Below, piece by piece: positions 53,770-61,771 of a stretch of DNA of 64,000 bases. Numbering within the stretch: position 1 is the first letter of the stretch; each line of letters begins with the position of its first letter. A model generated the notes under the pieces. That model had not been told where the DNA came from. It was given only the letters and a program-made list of their open reading frames with translations, and did no database searches. The DNA comes from an uncultured Bacteroidota bacterium. Lineage in GTDB: Bacteria; Bacteroidota; Bacteroidia; Chitinophagales; Chitinophagaceae. Both the position numbers and the translations under genes were made by a program. The stretch lies in assembly GCA_903887415.1 (NCBI GenBank), contig CAISPO010000038.1, positions 124,001 through 188,000 on the forward strand. Reading direction: 5' to 3'.

Positions 53770-54471
53770 TTAGTTCAAATTGATGGGTGGGGTGTTTTGG
53801 TCGGGGGTGGGGATGATGGGGTGCGACATTGTGTTGCTGGTTGGAGTGCTGGCTGGTTCTTCGGGTTTGGGGTTTTGCCAGTTTTCGAGGGCTTCTTCTT
53901 CGGTGGCGGCTTTCTTGCGTTCTTCGTTCAAGGCCTGTTCGTCTTTCTCGTCCTGGTAGCCTTCTATTTTTTCCTGGTTAGAGAATGGGATGTGGCCATT
54001 CTCGTCAAATTCATCGAGGAGGAAATCGTTGGTGTCGATGCCTTTGCGGTACTGCATGTAGTACTCGATGTGGGGCAATAGTTTGTCGGCGAGGTCTGCG
54101 TCGCGTTTGCGAAGGCCGGTGAGGAAGAAGTTGAACAGTTCCATGCTCTCATTTACTGCCATGCGGTTCTTTAGTTTTTTTACGGCGCTGGCGAGCTTGT
54201 TGATAGCATCGGCCTGGCGGGGAGTGAACGAGGCAGCGCCGTTGTGCGGGCCCAGCATTTGTGTGGCGTACTGGTCTATGAGGTGGTAGCATTTTTCTGC
54301 AACGAGGGATGGCATGTGGCGGGCTGACTTGCGGAGTTGCTCCCAGTTGCCCTCCTGGCACCAGAGCATGATGCTGCGGCGGTTGACGCCGACCTGGTCT
54401 GCGATCTCTGATTTGGTCATATTGGTCTGGAAATAGAGGTGCTGTGCCTCTTCGCGCTGTTCGTGTTTCAT
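53770..54471 (-). CDS. Terminase-small-subunit-like / HTH protein
   Basis: 233 residues. N-terminal HTH (LYFQTNMTKSEIADQVGVNR then RSIMLWCQEGNWEQLRK) is of the phage terminase small subunit/DUF1804 and 'DDE transposase family'-labelled group common in Bacteroidota. The middle is helical (ADAINKLASAVKKLKNRMAV) and the last 60 residues are acidic then Pro/Thr-rich. No large terminase subunit or integrase is nearby. It may be a domesticated or mobile orphan gene; function uncertain. Confidence 0.65.
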   Translation of the reverse strand: MKHEQREEAQHLYFQTNMTKSEIADQVGVNRRSIMLWCQEGNWEQLRKSARHMPSLVAEKCYHLIDQYATQMLGPHNGAASFTPRQADAINKLASAVKKLKNRMAVNESMELFNFFLTGLRKRDADLADKLLPHIEYYMQYRKGIDTNDFLLDEFDENGHIPFSNQEKIEGYQDEKDEQALNEERKKAATEEEALENWQNPKPEEPASTPTSNTMSHPIIPTPDQNTPPINLN

Positions 54472-54624
54472 AGGGCTTTTTTGCTTTTTGGGGCATAAAG
54501 GTAAATTGGCCTTTGTTCACCGAACGAATTTTGGGGATATCTTGTTTGGGAATCTGGTGGGATGCAGGCGGGGTAAGGGAAGTGTTTTTCGGGGTTGCCC
54601 ACAAAGATCAGGATTTGTGGATAA

Positions 54625-54735
54625 TGTCTGAACCTCCGATTAGCCAAGATTAACTGATTTACTGTTTAAAATTGTCTGAATCAGAATGGCCAGAACCTGC
54701 CTACCGGCAGGCAGGTTAGCGGATTTTCAGGATTG
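54625..54735 (+). repeat. Two 'GTCTGAAYC' repeat copies, one interrupted by a palindrome
   Basis: GTCTGAACCTCCGATTAGCC (54625) and GTCTGAATCAGAATGGCCAG (54674). In the second, the palindrome AACCTGCCTACCGGCAGGCA then GGTT (54694-54717) separates the two halves; the same palindrome abuts typA at 28980. Confidence 0.6.
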
Positions 54736-54814
54736 TGTTTTTGCAATAAATTTGTTGCTAAAATATTTTGGCAATGGTTTTGTTGCTAAGGTGACTGCGA
54801 TGCGGAGCCAGTTT

Positions 54815-55000
54815 GTCATCGACAGTGAATTCGCCAGTCGGGAGACTGGCATCCTCTCCGACGTAGTCAATAGACTACGCCGAACTATTTCCGAACTATT
54901 ACTTTTTTATATCGTGAACACTACTGGCAACGGGGGCAATAGCCTACGCCGAACTGTTGCTTTTTTATTTCGTGAACACTACGAGCAACGGGGGGGGGGT
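54815..55000. repeat. Hairpin pair, 65-bp tandem repeat and G10 tract
   Basis: GCCAGTC-GGGA-GACTGGC and GTAGTC-AATA-GACTAC hairpins, then two imperfect ~65-bp units beginning TAGACTACGCCGAACTATT and TAGCCTACGCCGAACTGTT and each containing CGTGAACACTAC and GGCAACGGGGG-like ends. The second unit ends in ten G residues (54990-54999). Confidence 0.65.
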
Positions 55001-55017
55001 TCTTTTCTTGCCAGAAA

Positions 55018-55356
55018 TTAATAAAATAGTACCGGCACGTCTTGGAATTGATAGAATCTGTAGTCGATCATTACAACGGTAATGCTATAATTTTTTAAGC
55101 CATTTATTTGTATAGAATAGGGCCCGGGAGGTATGCCGTAGAAAAAATAAAATCCAAACTCATTTGTTATAGCTTGACTTACTAATACCCAATTATTATA
55201 TGCATTAAGCGCATACAAACCAATGCTTGCATTCGGGTATGGAACGTATGTATTATTATATGCAACTTGCACCTGTCCTCTTAAATTGGTACCAGGATAT
55301 TGAGCCTTTGCCGATAAGACGATGAGTGAGAAAATAATAAACAGTATTTTTTTCAT
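55018..55356 (-). CDS. Small secreted hypothetical protein, carboxypeptidase-regulatory-like
   Basis: 112 residues. Signal peptide KKILFIIFSLIVLSAKAQ. The mature domain has the single beta-sandwich pattern of carboxypeptidase-regulatory/SdrD-B-like modules (LRGQVQVAYNN ... ITNEFGFYFFYGIPPGPYSI). AT-rich. Minus strand, following the 55369 gene by 12 bases. The stop is 18 bases from a G10 tract. Function unknown. Confidence 0.65.
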   Translation of the reverse strand: MKKILFIIFSLIVLSAKAQYPGTNLRGQVQVAYNNTYVPYPNASIGLYALNAYNNWVLVSQAITNEFGFYFFYGIPPGPYSIQINGLKNYSITVVMIDYRFYQFQDVPVLFY

Positions 55357-55368
55357 AAAATATATATA

Positions 55369-56001
55369 TTATTCTACAGTAGTAGGTGGTCCAAAATTTT
55401 TAGTTTCTTTAATTCCTCCTTCTTGAGACTTTAAAGAATTTCCTTCTTCCAGTATTATCTTCCCCAATTTAATTATCCTTTTTTCGTTATCTACTTGTAT
55501 TTTCATGTTGTCATTATCTTCCGTCGAGGACAAACAAATTTGTCGTGATAAATATGCTGTAGAATCCTCACACTTAAATTGGAGGTAGTTTAAATTCTTG
55601 TGTATGCTAAAAATAATATGGTTTGGGTCGCCCGTTATTTTAGAATCTATTGTTTCCGGCGTTAAAATAAATTGAATTTTTTTAATTTTGTCTTTGTCTT
55701 GCCATATATTCCCGTTTCTATCTTTTAAAAAAATTGAAGATTGAACAACCCATTCTTTATTCTTTTCGTCGTTTATATTTTCAACAATATACGGAATAGT
55801 ATATTTGTAGTCTGCAATAAGGATGGCAATATAGAACCCAACCGCTCCCACTGCGTTTATTTTAAATAATCCAATAGTCCCAGTAATATTGAACTTTTGA
55901 TCTGGAAAAATCTTATATAATATTATCGCTGGAACTAATGGCAATAATATTGAAATAAAAAAAAGTAAAAAAGAATAAAAAACACCTGAAGCCATTGTCA
56001 A
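55369..56001 (-). CDS. Hypothetical membrane protein
   Basis: 210 residues. Two hydrophobic segments near the N-terminus (FYSFLLFFISILLPLVPAII and FKINAVGAVGFYIAILIADY) are followed by a charged domain that would lie on one side of the membrane (WVVQSSIFLKDRNGNIWQDK). AT-rich codons. Family not recognised. It follows the ATPase gene after 68 bases on the same strand, so it may belong to the same module or be an independent passenger. Confidence 0.6.
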   Translation of the reverse strand: MTMASGVFYSFLLFFISILLPLVPAIILYKIFPDQKFNITGTIGLFKINAVGAVGFYIAILIADYKYTIPYIVENINDEKNKEWVVQSSIFLKDRNGNIWQDKDKIKKIQFILTPETIDSKITGDPNHIIFSIHKNLNYLQFKCEDSTAYLSRQICLSSTEDNDNMKIQVDNEKRIIKLGKIILEEGNSLKSQEGGIKETKNFGPPTTVE

Positions 56002-56069
56002 AGATATTTTATCTGCATTATTATACTAACTTAAGCTATAAAGCATTATTTTATTTGTATGTGTTTACA

Positions 56070-57680
56070 TTAACCGGACAAATATTCATATACAGAAGCA
56101 AGGGCAGCACTTTTCATTCGTCGTGCTCGTTTTTCTCCAATATAGTACGCCTCACGCAATTTATTTTCAGTTGCTGTGAGAATTTCTCCAATTGAATTTA
56201 TCCCAATTTTCTTCAATTCTATTTTTTGCCATTGTGCTAAATCTAATACATCTATGTTTTTCTTCATTTCCCTAGCAAGAACGGTACTTGTATCAACCTC
56301 GGAAAAATTCGATAAAATTGATATCTCAGCATACATTGAATGATTCATCCCATATTCGGACATGCGTCGAAGATCAAAATTACGGGCAATATTTAGCGCC
56401 GTATTTGTCGGCACTGTTTCCAATGCAAACAACGTTCCAAGGTTTACTTGATAACGTGTGCCTATTTCAGATCTTGTACCCTTTATGCCCGGAGCATTTT
56501 CTGTAACAATGCCAGTATATGTCAATAATCTCAATGCTTCTTTTACTGCTTGTGGGCTATCTCGGTGAACCCAAAAAAAGCAAGTAGTTTTCTTACCTTC
56601 CTCTAAATACCGTGTATTCTTTTTTTGTATTACCGGTAATGCTTCAATTTCCATAAATTTTCGTCCCCAATCAATAATTTCTTTATGCCCTGAATATTTA
56701 TCACTAAGTAAGGAATGTTCAGACCAAATTTCAATTTTGTAATATTCGCGAAAAATTTCGTTTACTTGGGTTGAATTCATTTTGCCCGCACGCGCAAGTG
56801 TCTTCAATAGGATTCTCGGATTCCCAGATGCCGCATACGACAATATTTTGAAGTTGTTTATATTTTTTGAAATGGCTTTAAGTAGATCACTACTTGCGTC
56901 CATTTGTTTTTCCACTATTTCTCGCATATTTTCAATATAGTTTTCATGAAAAATATCACGATCTAAATAGTAAAATGTTGCGTCATGGATTGGTTGAAAT
57001 GAATCGCCATAGAAAGTAACGCCAGGATAAACTGCCGCGTTGCAACTTATATATGGCATTCTCAAATCTCTAAAGAGAGTAAAAAATTGTCTTTGTTGTT
57101 CAGGTCTAAAAATATGAGCGGCTTCATCAATTAGAAAATTAAATCTCTTTATTTTGAACTGCTGGCAAATTTCTTCGATTGCGTCTTTAAAATCTTCTAT
57201 AGTTGGCAAACCTTTTATATCAACTTCAACTTCCGCAGTCTGCCAAGATTCCTCGAAAGATGAAATGATTTTTTCTATTCGAGTTTCACCATTATTTGAA
57301 ATTGATCCGCCTGCGATAATTGAGATAGGGACACTATTTGATGTTAAATATCCTTGCTTTTTTAGACACCGTATTATTTTCCCACAAAGTATTGAAAGCA
57401 TCCAATTAGCAAATTGCCTTGTATTTTTCGTGTGAATTAACGAACTTCTATTGAAGGAAACATAAATTGGCATTACTTTATCATGCGAAAAACTTATGTA
57501 TTGCTCGTGTTCTGCTATCCGAAATAAAAACGACTTTCCAACGCCTCTACTACCTACTAATACTACTGGTGATGGGGCTTTCAACGCATCAATGATTGTC
57601 CGATCTAAAGTTGTTTCCACGAAAAGATCCTCAAGCTCATCATTTGAAATGTCTTCTGTACGATATATTAATTCTTGCAT
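56070..57680 (-). CDS. AAA+ ATPase (ORC/CDC6-like) with C-terminal winged helix and helix-hairpin-helix
   Basis: 536 residues. Walker A GSRGVGKS (residues 43-50); a Walker B-like LIDEA at about 188 in KRFNFLIDEAAHIF. A winged-helix-like segment lies near 400 (VKEALRLLTYTGIVTENAPG). The last 45 residues form a helix-hairpin-helix like that of RNA polymerase alpha CTD (LKKIGINSIGEILTATENKL ... YIGEKRARRMKSA). The pattern resembles 'ORC-CDC6 family AAA ATPase' proteins in bacterial genomes. DNA binding is expected; role unknown. The upstream gene, 2 bases away, has a HEPN-like motif, so the pair is a candidate defence module. Confidence 0.8.
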   Translation of the reverse strand: MQELIYRTEDISNDELEDLFVETTLDRTIIDALKAPSPVVLVGSRGVGKSFLFRIAEHEQYISFSHDKVMPIYVSFNRSSLIHTKNTRQFANWMLSILCGKIIRCLKKQGYLTSNSVPISIIAGGSISNNGETRIEKIISSFEESWQTAEVEVDIKGLPTIEDFKDAIEEICQQFKIKRFNFLIDEAAHIFRPEQQRQFFTLFRDLRMPYISCNAAVYPGVTFYGDSFQPIHDATFYYLDRDIFHENYIENMREIVEKQMDASSDLLKAISKNINNFKILSYAASGNPRILLKTLARAGKMNSTQVNEIFREYYKIEIWSEHSLLSDKYSGHKEIIDWGRKFMEIEALPVIQKKNTRYLEEGKKTTCFFWVHRDSPQAVKEALRLLTYTGIVTENAPGIKGTRSEIGTRYQVNLGTLFALETVPTNTALNIARNFDLRRMSEYGMNHSMYAEISILSNFSEVDTSTVLAREMKKNIDVLDLAQWQKIELKKIGINSIGEILTATENKLREAYYIGEKRARRMKSAALASVYEYLSG

Positions 57681-57682
57681 AA

Positions 57683-58396
57683 TTAGCTAACAATTGAAAA
57701 ATATGAACGAATAGGTTCCACATGAGAAAGTTGATCAAGTACACAACTTTCGACAACCTTTTTTTCTTTTTCAGATAAATAGGGTAAATATCGTAAACAA
57801 AAAGCAAATGTGAGGATACTCTTCATTGTGTCTGCCTTTTCATTCCATTCTTTTATGAGTTCATCGCTATAGTTTAACGTATCTGGAACTTTACTTTGAG
57901 TGGAAATATTCCCATGAACATATTCGGAGCATTCTCGATAAACTTTTGTAGCTAACACTTTAAAATGTTTTATTTCGTCTTTAAGTTCAGGGAAAAATGC
58001 AACACAAAAATTATGGGAAAAAATACCTTTATCGTCATCACAAATCTCCGCCCAATAAGTATCTCTACCTCCTTTCATCCACAACCTCAGCTCCATCTCT
58101 TTTGTTGAAAATAAAACGCCAGTTAGTGTCCTTTCAAAGAAAAAACGTAAACCCGTAAATGCCAAATTATATAGTCCAAGTACGCCGGCGAGTAAACTCA
58201 TTTGATACTCTCTTAACGCACTTTTGAACATGATATTTTCAGGTCTGCTTTCAATGATAGTGTACCATGCGTTGTAATCATCAATTGATGAATGATTTAA
58301 CCCTATCCGAGGAATATTTTCGTCAGTTAAACTTTGCGTTGTAATATTTTGACACTTTGCTACGAATGACAAATATGTTTCTTTGATATCACCCAT
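57683..58396 (-). CDS. Hypothetical protein with HEPN-like R-x6-H motif
   Basis: 237 residues, mostly helical. The central motif YRECSEYVHGN contains R-x6-H, the spacing of HEPN RNase active sites (R-x4-6-H), and the common 'YxxxSxYVHG' pattern of HEPN-like proteins. There is a Tyr/Phe-rich N-terminal half (AGVLGLYNLAFTGLRFFFER) with R and E residues. It starts a two-gene unit with the AAA+ ATPase. HEPN toxins often pair with a regulatory or ATPase partner, so an RNA-cleaving effector is plausible, but the family is not confirmed. Confidence 0.65.
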   Translation of the reverse strand: MGDIKETYLSFVAKCQNITTQSLTDENIPRIGLNHSSIDDYNAWYTIIESRPENIMFKSALREYQMSLLAGVLGLYNLAFTGLRFFFERTLTGVLFSTKEMELRLWMKGGRDTYWAEICDDDKGIFSHNFCVAFFPELKDEIKHFKVLATKVYRECSEYVHGNISTQSKVPDTLNYSDELIKEWNEKADTMKSILTFAFCLRYLPYLSEKEKKVVESCVLDQLSHVEPIRSYFSIVS

Positions 58397-58942
58397 GATT
58401 TGTATTTATGTATATCCTGAATTAAATATTATAATCGTGAATGTAATTTAGACGCTAATAATTTTCCGTCCCCCTAAGTGTCCTTTTTCAAAAAAATGAC
58501 AATATAAGCGAACTGAATAGTATGTTAAACAAATCTGGATTAAAGGTAAACCTGTATTTCTCTGAAAAAACCGTACTTCTCCCGTTTTTTTTACGAATAT
58601 TTTGTGTAAATGCAGTGCATCCATATATCATACATTTCTCCTTCGACAGTAATAGTAAATAATGGATCATTCCTGGCAGTTCATCACGCGAGAAGGCCAA
58701 CGCGCACGACCTTCGGCGGGCTCAGGGAGAATGCTTCTATCAACTAAGTGCTAATTCTCGGGAGATTTCTCCACTGCGTTCCGCTGCTCTGCACTTCGTT
58801 GCGAAGAGGTCCCCCTCCTTTTTACCTTTTACCTTTTTTTATTTTCAATATCTTTGTTAACATAATTTACACACTACACTTGCCGCCGGTTAAATACTAT
58901 CTACTAAATACTATCTACCTTTAGCAGGTTAAAACAAAGTGA
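58397..58942. other. Intergenic region at the right edge of the AT-rich island
   Basis: 546 bases. The left half is AT-rich with no clear gene (the 70-codon ORF 58488-58700 minus lacks a ribosome site). The right half holds GGCGGGCTCAGGGAGAATG and GAGATTTCTCCACTGCGTTC, both strings of a kind common between Bacteroidota genes, then the CTATCTACTAAA repeat and a TATCTTTG -7-like box at 58849. Confidence 0.5.
58893..58918. repeat. TACTATCTACTAAA repeat, second copy
   Basis: AATACTATCTACTAAATACT matches 859-895. Confidence 0.6.
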
Positions 58943-60112
58943 ATGAAGCGTATAGCGATATTGGGGTCAACGGGTTCTGTGGGTACACAGGCATTGGACG
59001 TGATAGGGGCGCACCCGGAGCTGTTTGAAGTGGAGGTGCTGAGTGCGCATCATAATGCCACGCTGCTGATAGAGCAGGCAAGAAAGTTCAAACCGAATGC
59101 GGTAGTTATTACCGACGACAGCAAGTATAAAGAGGTAAAGGACGCATTGATGATGCTCCCTATAAAGGTGTTTGCGGGGCAGAAGAGCCTTAAAGAGGTG
59201 GTGCAGTGGGACACGATAGATACCGTGCTGGGCGCCATAGTGGGCTTTGCGGGCCTGCACAGCATACTGGCAGCCATAGAGGGCGGCAAGCGCATAGCGC
59301 TGGCCAATAAAGAAACCCTGGTGGTAGCAGGCGAGCTGGTGATGCAGCGGGCAGCCGAAAAGAAGGTAGCCATAATACCGGTGGACAGTGAGCACAGCGC
59401 CATATTCCAATGCCTGGTGGGCGAGGATATGAGCAAGGTGGAGAAGATGATACTCACGGCCAGCGGCGGGCCCTTCCTGGGCAGGAAGCCCAACTACCTG
59501 GTGAATGTAAAGGCCAGCCACGCACTGCAGCACCCCAACTGGAACATGGGCGCCAAGATAAGCATAGACAGCGCCAGCCTGATGAACAAGGGGCTGGAGA
59601 TGATAGAGGCTAAGTGGCTATTTGGGCTGGAGAACGAGCAGATAGAGGTGATCATACATTCGCAGAGCGTGGTGCACAGCATGGTGCAGTTTGTGGACGG
59701 CAGCATAAAAGCCCAGATGGGCCTGCCGGATATGAAGCTGCCCATACAGTATGCGCTGGCCTTCCCGCACCGGATAGACAACAAGTACAAGCGGCTGGAT
59801 TTTAAGGATTTCCCGTCCCTGACATTTGAGCCTGCCGATTATAAAACTTTCCGTAATCTTGCCATCGCTAAGGATGCGCTGTACAAGGGTGGTAATGCGC
59901 CCTGTGTGCTTAACGCGGCAAATGAAGTGGTGGTACATGCCTTCCTGCAAAACAAGGTGGGCTTCCTGGAGATGAGCGAAATGATAGAAAAAACAATGGA
60001 GATGGTGCCGCTGATACCGCACCCCACCATAGAAGATTATGAGCAGAGCGACCGGGAAGCACGGGAGTATGCCAGTGAGTTTTTGAAGAAGAGCCAGTTG
60101 TCTATTTATTAA
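58943..60112 (+). CDS. dxr: 1-deoxy-D-xylulose 5-phosphate reductoisomerase
   Basis: 389 residues, standard length. NADPH-binding GSTGSVGTQALDVI at the start, substrate/metal segment ILTASGGPF, and the SIDSASLMNKGLEMIEAKWL signature. Catalyses the committed step of the non-mevalonate (MEP) isoprenoid route, DXP to MEP, in the cytoplasm. It precedes rseP by 170 bases. Confidence 0.97.
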   Translation: MKRIAILGSTGSVGTQALDVIGAHPELFEVEVLSAHHNATLLIEQARKFKPNAVVITDDSKYKEVKDALMMLPIKVFAGQKSLKEVVQWDTIDTVLGAIVGFAGLHSILAAIEGGKRIALANKETLVVAGELVMQRAAEKKVAIIPVDSEHSAIFQCLVGEDMSKVEKMILTASGGPFLGRKPNYLVNVKASHALQHPNWNMGAKISIDSASLMNKGLEMIEAKWLFGLENEQIEVIIHSQSVVHSMVQFVDGSIKAQMGLPDMKLPIQYALAFPHRIDNKYKRLDFKDFPSLTFEPADYKTFRNLAIAKDALYKGGNAPCVLNAANEVVVHAFLQNKVGFLEMSEMIEKTMEMVPLIPHPTIEDYEQSDREAREYASEFLKKSQLSIY

Positions 60113-60237
60113 CCCCCTCCCCCTAAAGGGGAGTCATAAATTTGGCTGAGGAAGAAAGGGAGCTTTTGCTTTTCAATTAAGCTGATTTATTAAAACAAAT
60201 ACGGACTAGATTACTTAATAAACCCCATAAGCTACCA

Positions 60238-60274
60238 TCCAAATTCCCAATACCAAATTCCCAATTACAATAAT
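60238..60274. repeat. CAAATTCCCAAT low-complexity repeat before rseP
   Basis: CCAAATTCCCAATACCAAAT, a type also present at 61737-61770 and in the rpmI-rplT spacer. It lies within 10 bases of the rseP ATG. Confidence 0.5.
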
Positions 60275-60282
60275 AAAAAACG

Positions 60283-61671
60283 ATGCATTTAAATACCCTC
60301 TTATTAATGTCTGGCACCGGGGCGAAGGTGCTGCAATTGTTCGCCTCACTATCATTACTGATCGCACTGCATGAGGGTGGGCACTTCTTTTTCGCACGGC
60401 TGTTCAAGACGCGAGTAGAGAAGTTCTACTTGTTCTTCGACTTCCTGTTCCCGTTCTCGGGCATACTCAACTTCGCTTTGTTCAAGAAAAAGAAAGGCGA
60501 TACCGAATATGGCATCGGCTGGTTTCCGCTGGGCGGCTATGTGAAGATAGCCGGTATGGTGGATGAGAGCATGGACAAGGAGCAGATGGCCCTGCCGCCG
60601 CAACCGTGGGAGTACCGCAGCAAGAAGCCTTGGCAGCGCCTGTTCATTATGCTGGGCGGTATTATTGTGAATGTGCTGGTGGCTATCATATTGTACATAG
60701 TGGTGTTTGGCGTGTATGGCGAGGAGTACCTGCGTACCAAAAATGCCAAGTATGGTATAGCTGTGGACAGCCTGGGCCGCAGCATAGGCCTGCAGGACGG
60801 CGACATGATCCGCTCGGTAGATGGTAAGGTGGTAGAGCGTTTGGACCGCGTACCTATGGCTATGATCTTCAGCAAAGACCAGACCGGCACTATAGAGATC
60901 ACCCGCAACGGTAAAGACACAACTATAAATATACCTTCGGGCACAATAGGCAAGATGCTGAAAATGCAAAAGGGCGGCTTTATGGGCTATGCCGTGCCTA
61001 TGATCGTGGACTCGATAGCGCCTAACTCCATTGCTGCTAAAGTGCATATGCAGGTGGGCGATAGCGTGGTTTCTGTAAATGGCAAACCGGCTGGTTATCA
61101 CAATGAATTCACGGAAATTAAAAACGCAACTTACGGAACACCAATAACCATTGCATTCGTCAGAAACAACGCACTGGATTCGGTGAACATAACGATACCG
61201 AAGGATTCAGCTTTTGGCGTGTTTCAACACCATTCCAAGTATATTAAGTTCGATACGATAAAGTACGGTTTCTTCGATGCTATCAGCAAGGGTTTCTCGT
61301 TTACGTTCCAGCAGTTTGGCAACTACATTTCGCAGTTCAAGCTCATGTTTGGCTCGAAGGAAGTGAAGGCGAGCGAGAGCGTGGGTGGTATCATCAGCTT
61401 CGGCAAGATATTCCCGTCTGAGTTTGATATGCGGCAGTTCCTGATGCTCACGGCATTCATATCCATCATACTGGCATTCATGAACCTGCTGCCCATCCCC
61501 GGCCTCGATGGGGGCTATGTGATCTTCCTGTTGTTTGAGATGATCACCGGCAAAGCGGTAAGCGAGAAGGTAATGGAGCGCGCTACTACAGTGGGCCTTG
61601 TACTATTGCTTACCCTGATGGTGTATGCGAATGGGCTGGATATTTTCAGGCTGTTTAAGCATGAGGTCTGA
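60283..61671 (+). CDS. rseP: RIP metalloprotease RseP (site-2 protease)
   Basis: 462 residues. Zinc motif HEGGH at residues 30-34 in the first membrane helix, PDZ domain(s) around 190-320 (VDSIAPNSIAAKVHMQVGDS), and the second zinc-ligand motif PIPGLDGGY near the end. Intramembrane protease that clips anti-sigma factors or signal peptides. The stop codon TGA (61669-61671) is part of the GTCTGAACCTTGATT repeat. Confidence 0.96.
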   Translation: MHLNTLLLMSGTGAKVLQLFASLSLLIALHEGGHFFFARLFKTRVEKFYLFFDFLFPFSGILNFALFKKKKGDTEYGIGWFPLGGYVKIAGMVDESMDKEQMALPPQPWEYRSKKPWQRLFIMLGGIIVNVLVAIILYIVVFGVYGEEYLRTKNAKYGIAVDSLGRSIGLQDGDMIRSVDGKVVERLDRVPMAMIFSKDQTGTIEITRNGKDTTINIPSGTIGKMLKMQKGGFMGYAVPMIVDSIAPNSIAAKVHMQVGDSVVSVNGKPAGYHNEFTEIKNATYGTPITIAFVRNNALDSVNITIPKDSAFGVFQHHSKYIKFDTIKYGFFDAISKGFSFTFQQFGNYISQFKLMFGSKEVKASESVGGIISFGKIFPSEFDMRQFLMLTAFISIILAFMNLLPIPGLDGGYVIFLLFEMITGKAVSEKVMERATTVGLVLLLTLMVYANGLDIFRLFKHEV

Positions 61672-61708
61672 ACCTTGATTTTTAGGATTAAAGGATTTTC
61701 ATGATTGT
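61667..61708 (+). repeat. 'GTCTGAACCTTGATT' repeat, copy 4, at the rseP stop
   Basis: GTCTGAACCTTGATTTTTAG then GATTAAAGGATTTTCATGAT. The TGA is the rseP stop. First 15 bases identical to 52713. Confidence 0.75.
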
Positions 61709-61736
61709 GGATTGATCGCATTTACCTGCTAACAAC

Positions 61737-61770
61737 CCAAATTCCAAAAGACAAATTCCAAATTCCAAAA
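61737..61770. repeat. CAAATTCCAAAA low-complexity repeat before NUDIX gene
   Basis: CCAAATTCCAAAAGACAAAT immediately before the NUDIX ATG, similar to 60238-60274. Confidence 0.5.
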
Positions 61771-61771
61771 A

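Larger units (their letters stand above)
54472..55017. other. Repeat- and hairpin-rich intergenic region
   Basis: 546 bases containing two relatives of the CTTGATT family (54625-54663, 54674-54735), a nested CCTGCC..GGCAGG palindrome, and a hairpin/tandem block ending in G10 (54815-55000). The 111-codon plus-strand ORF 54686-55021 runs through these repeats and is not considered a gene. Confidence 0.55.

Noticed and set aside
54149-54604. 151-codon minus-strand ORF overlapping the terminase-like gene
   Set aside because: Arg/Pro/Gln-rich out-of-frame shadow of 53770-54471, which has a coherent HTH.
54686-55021. 111-codon plus-strand ORF
   Set aside because: It runs through interspersed repeats, hairpins and the G10 tract, has no ribosome site and no family likeness.
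58488-58700. 70-codon minus-strand ORF upstream of the HEPN-like gene
   Set aside because: No ribosome site or family feature; AT-rich region gives chance ORFs.
60355-61101. 248-codon minus-strand ORF
   Set aside because: Shadow of rseP; His/Tyr-rich, no motif.
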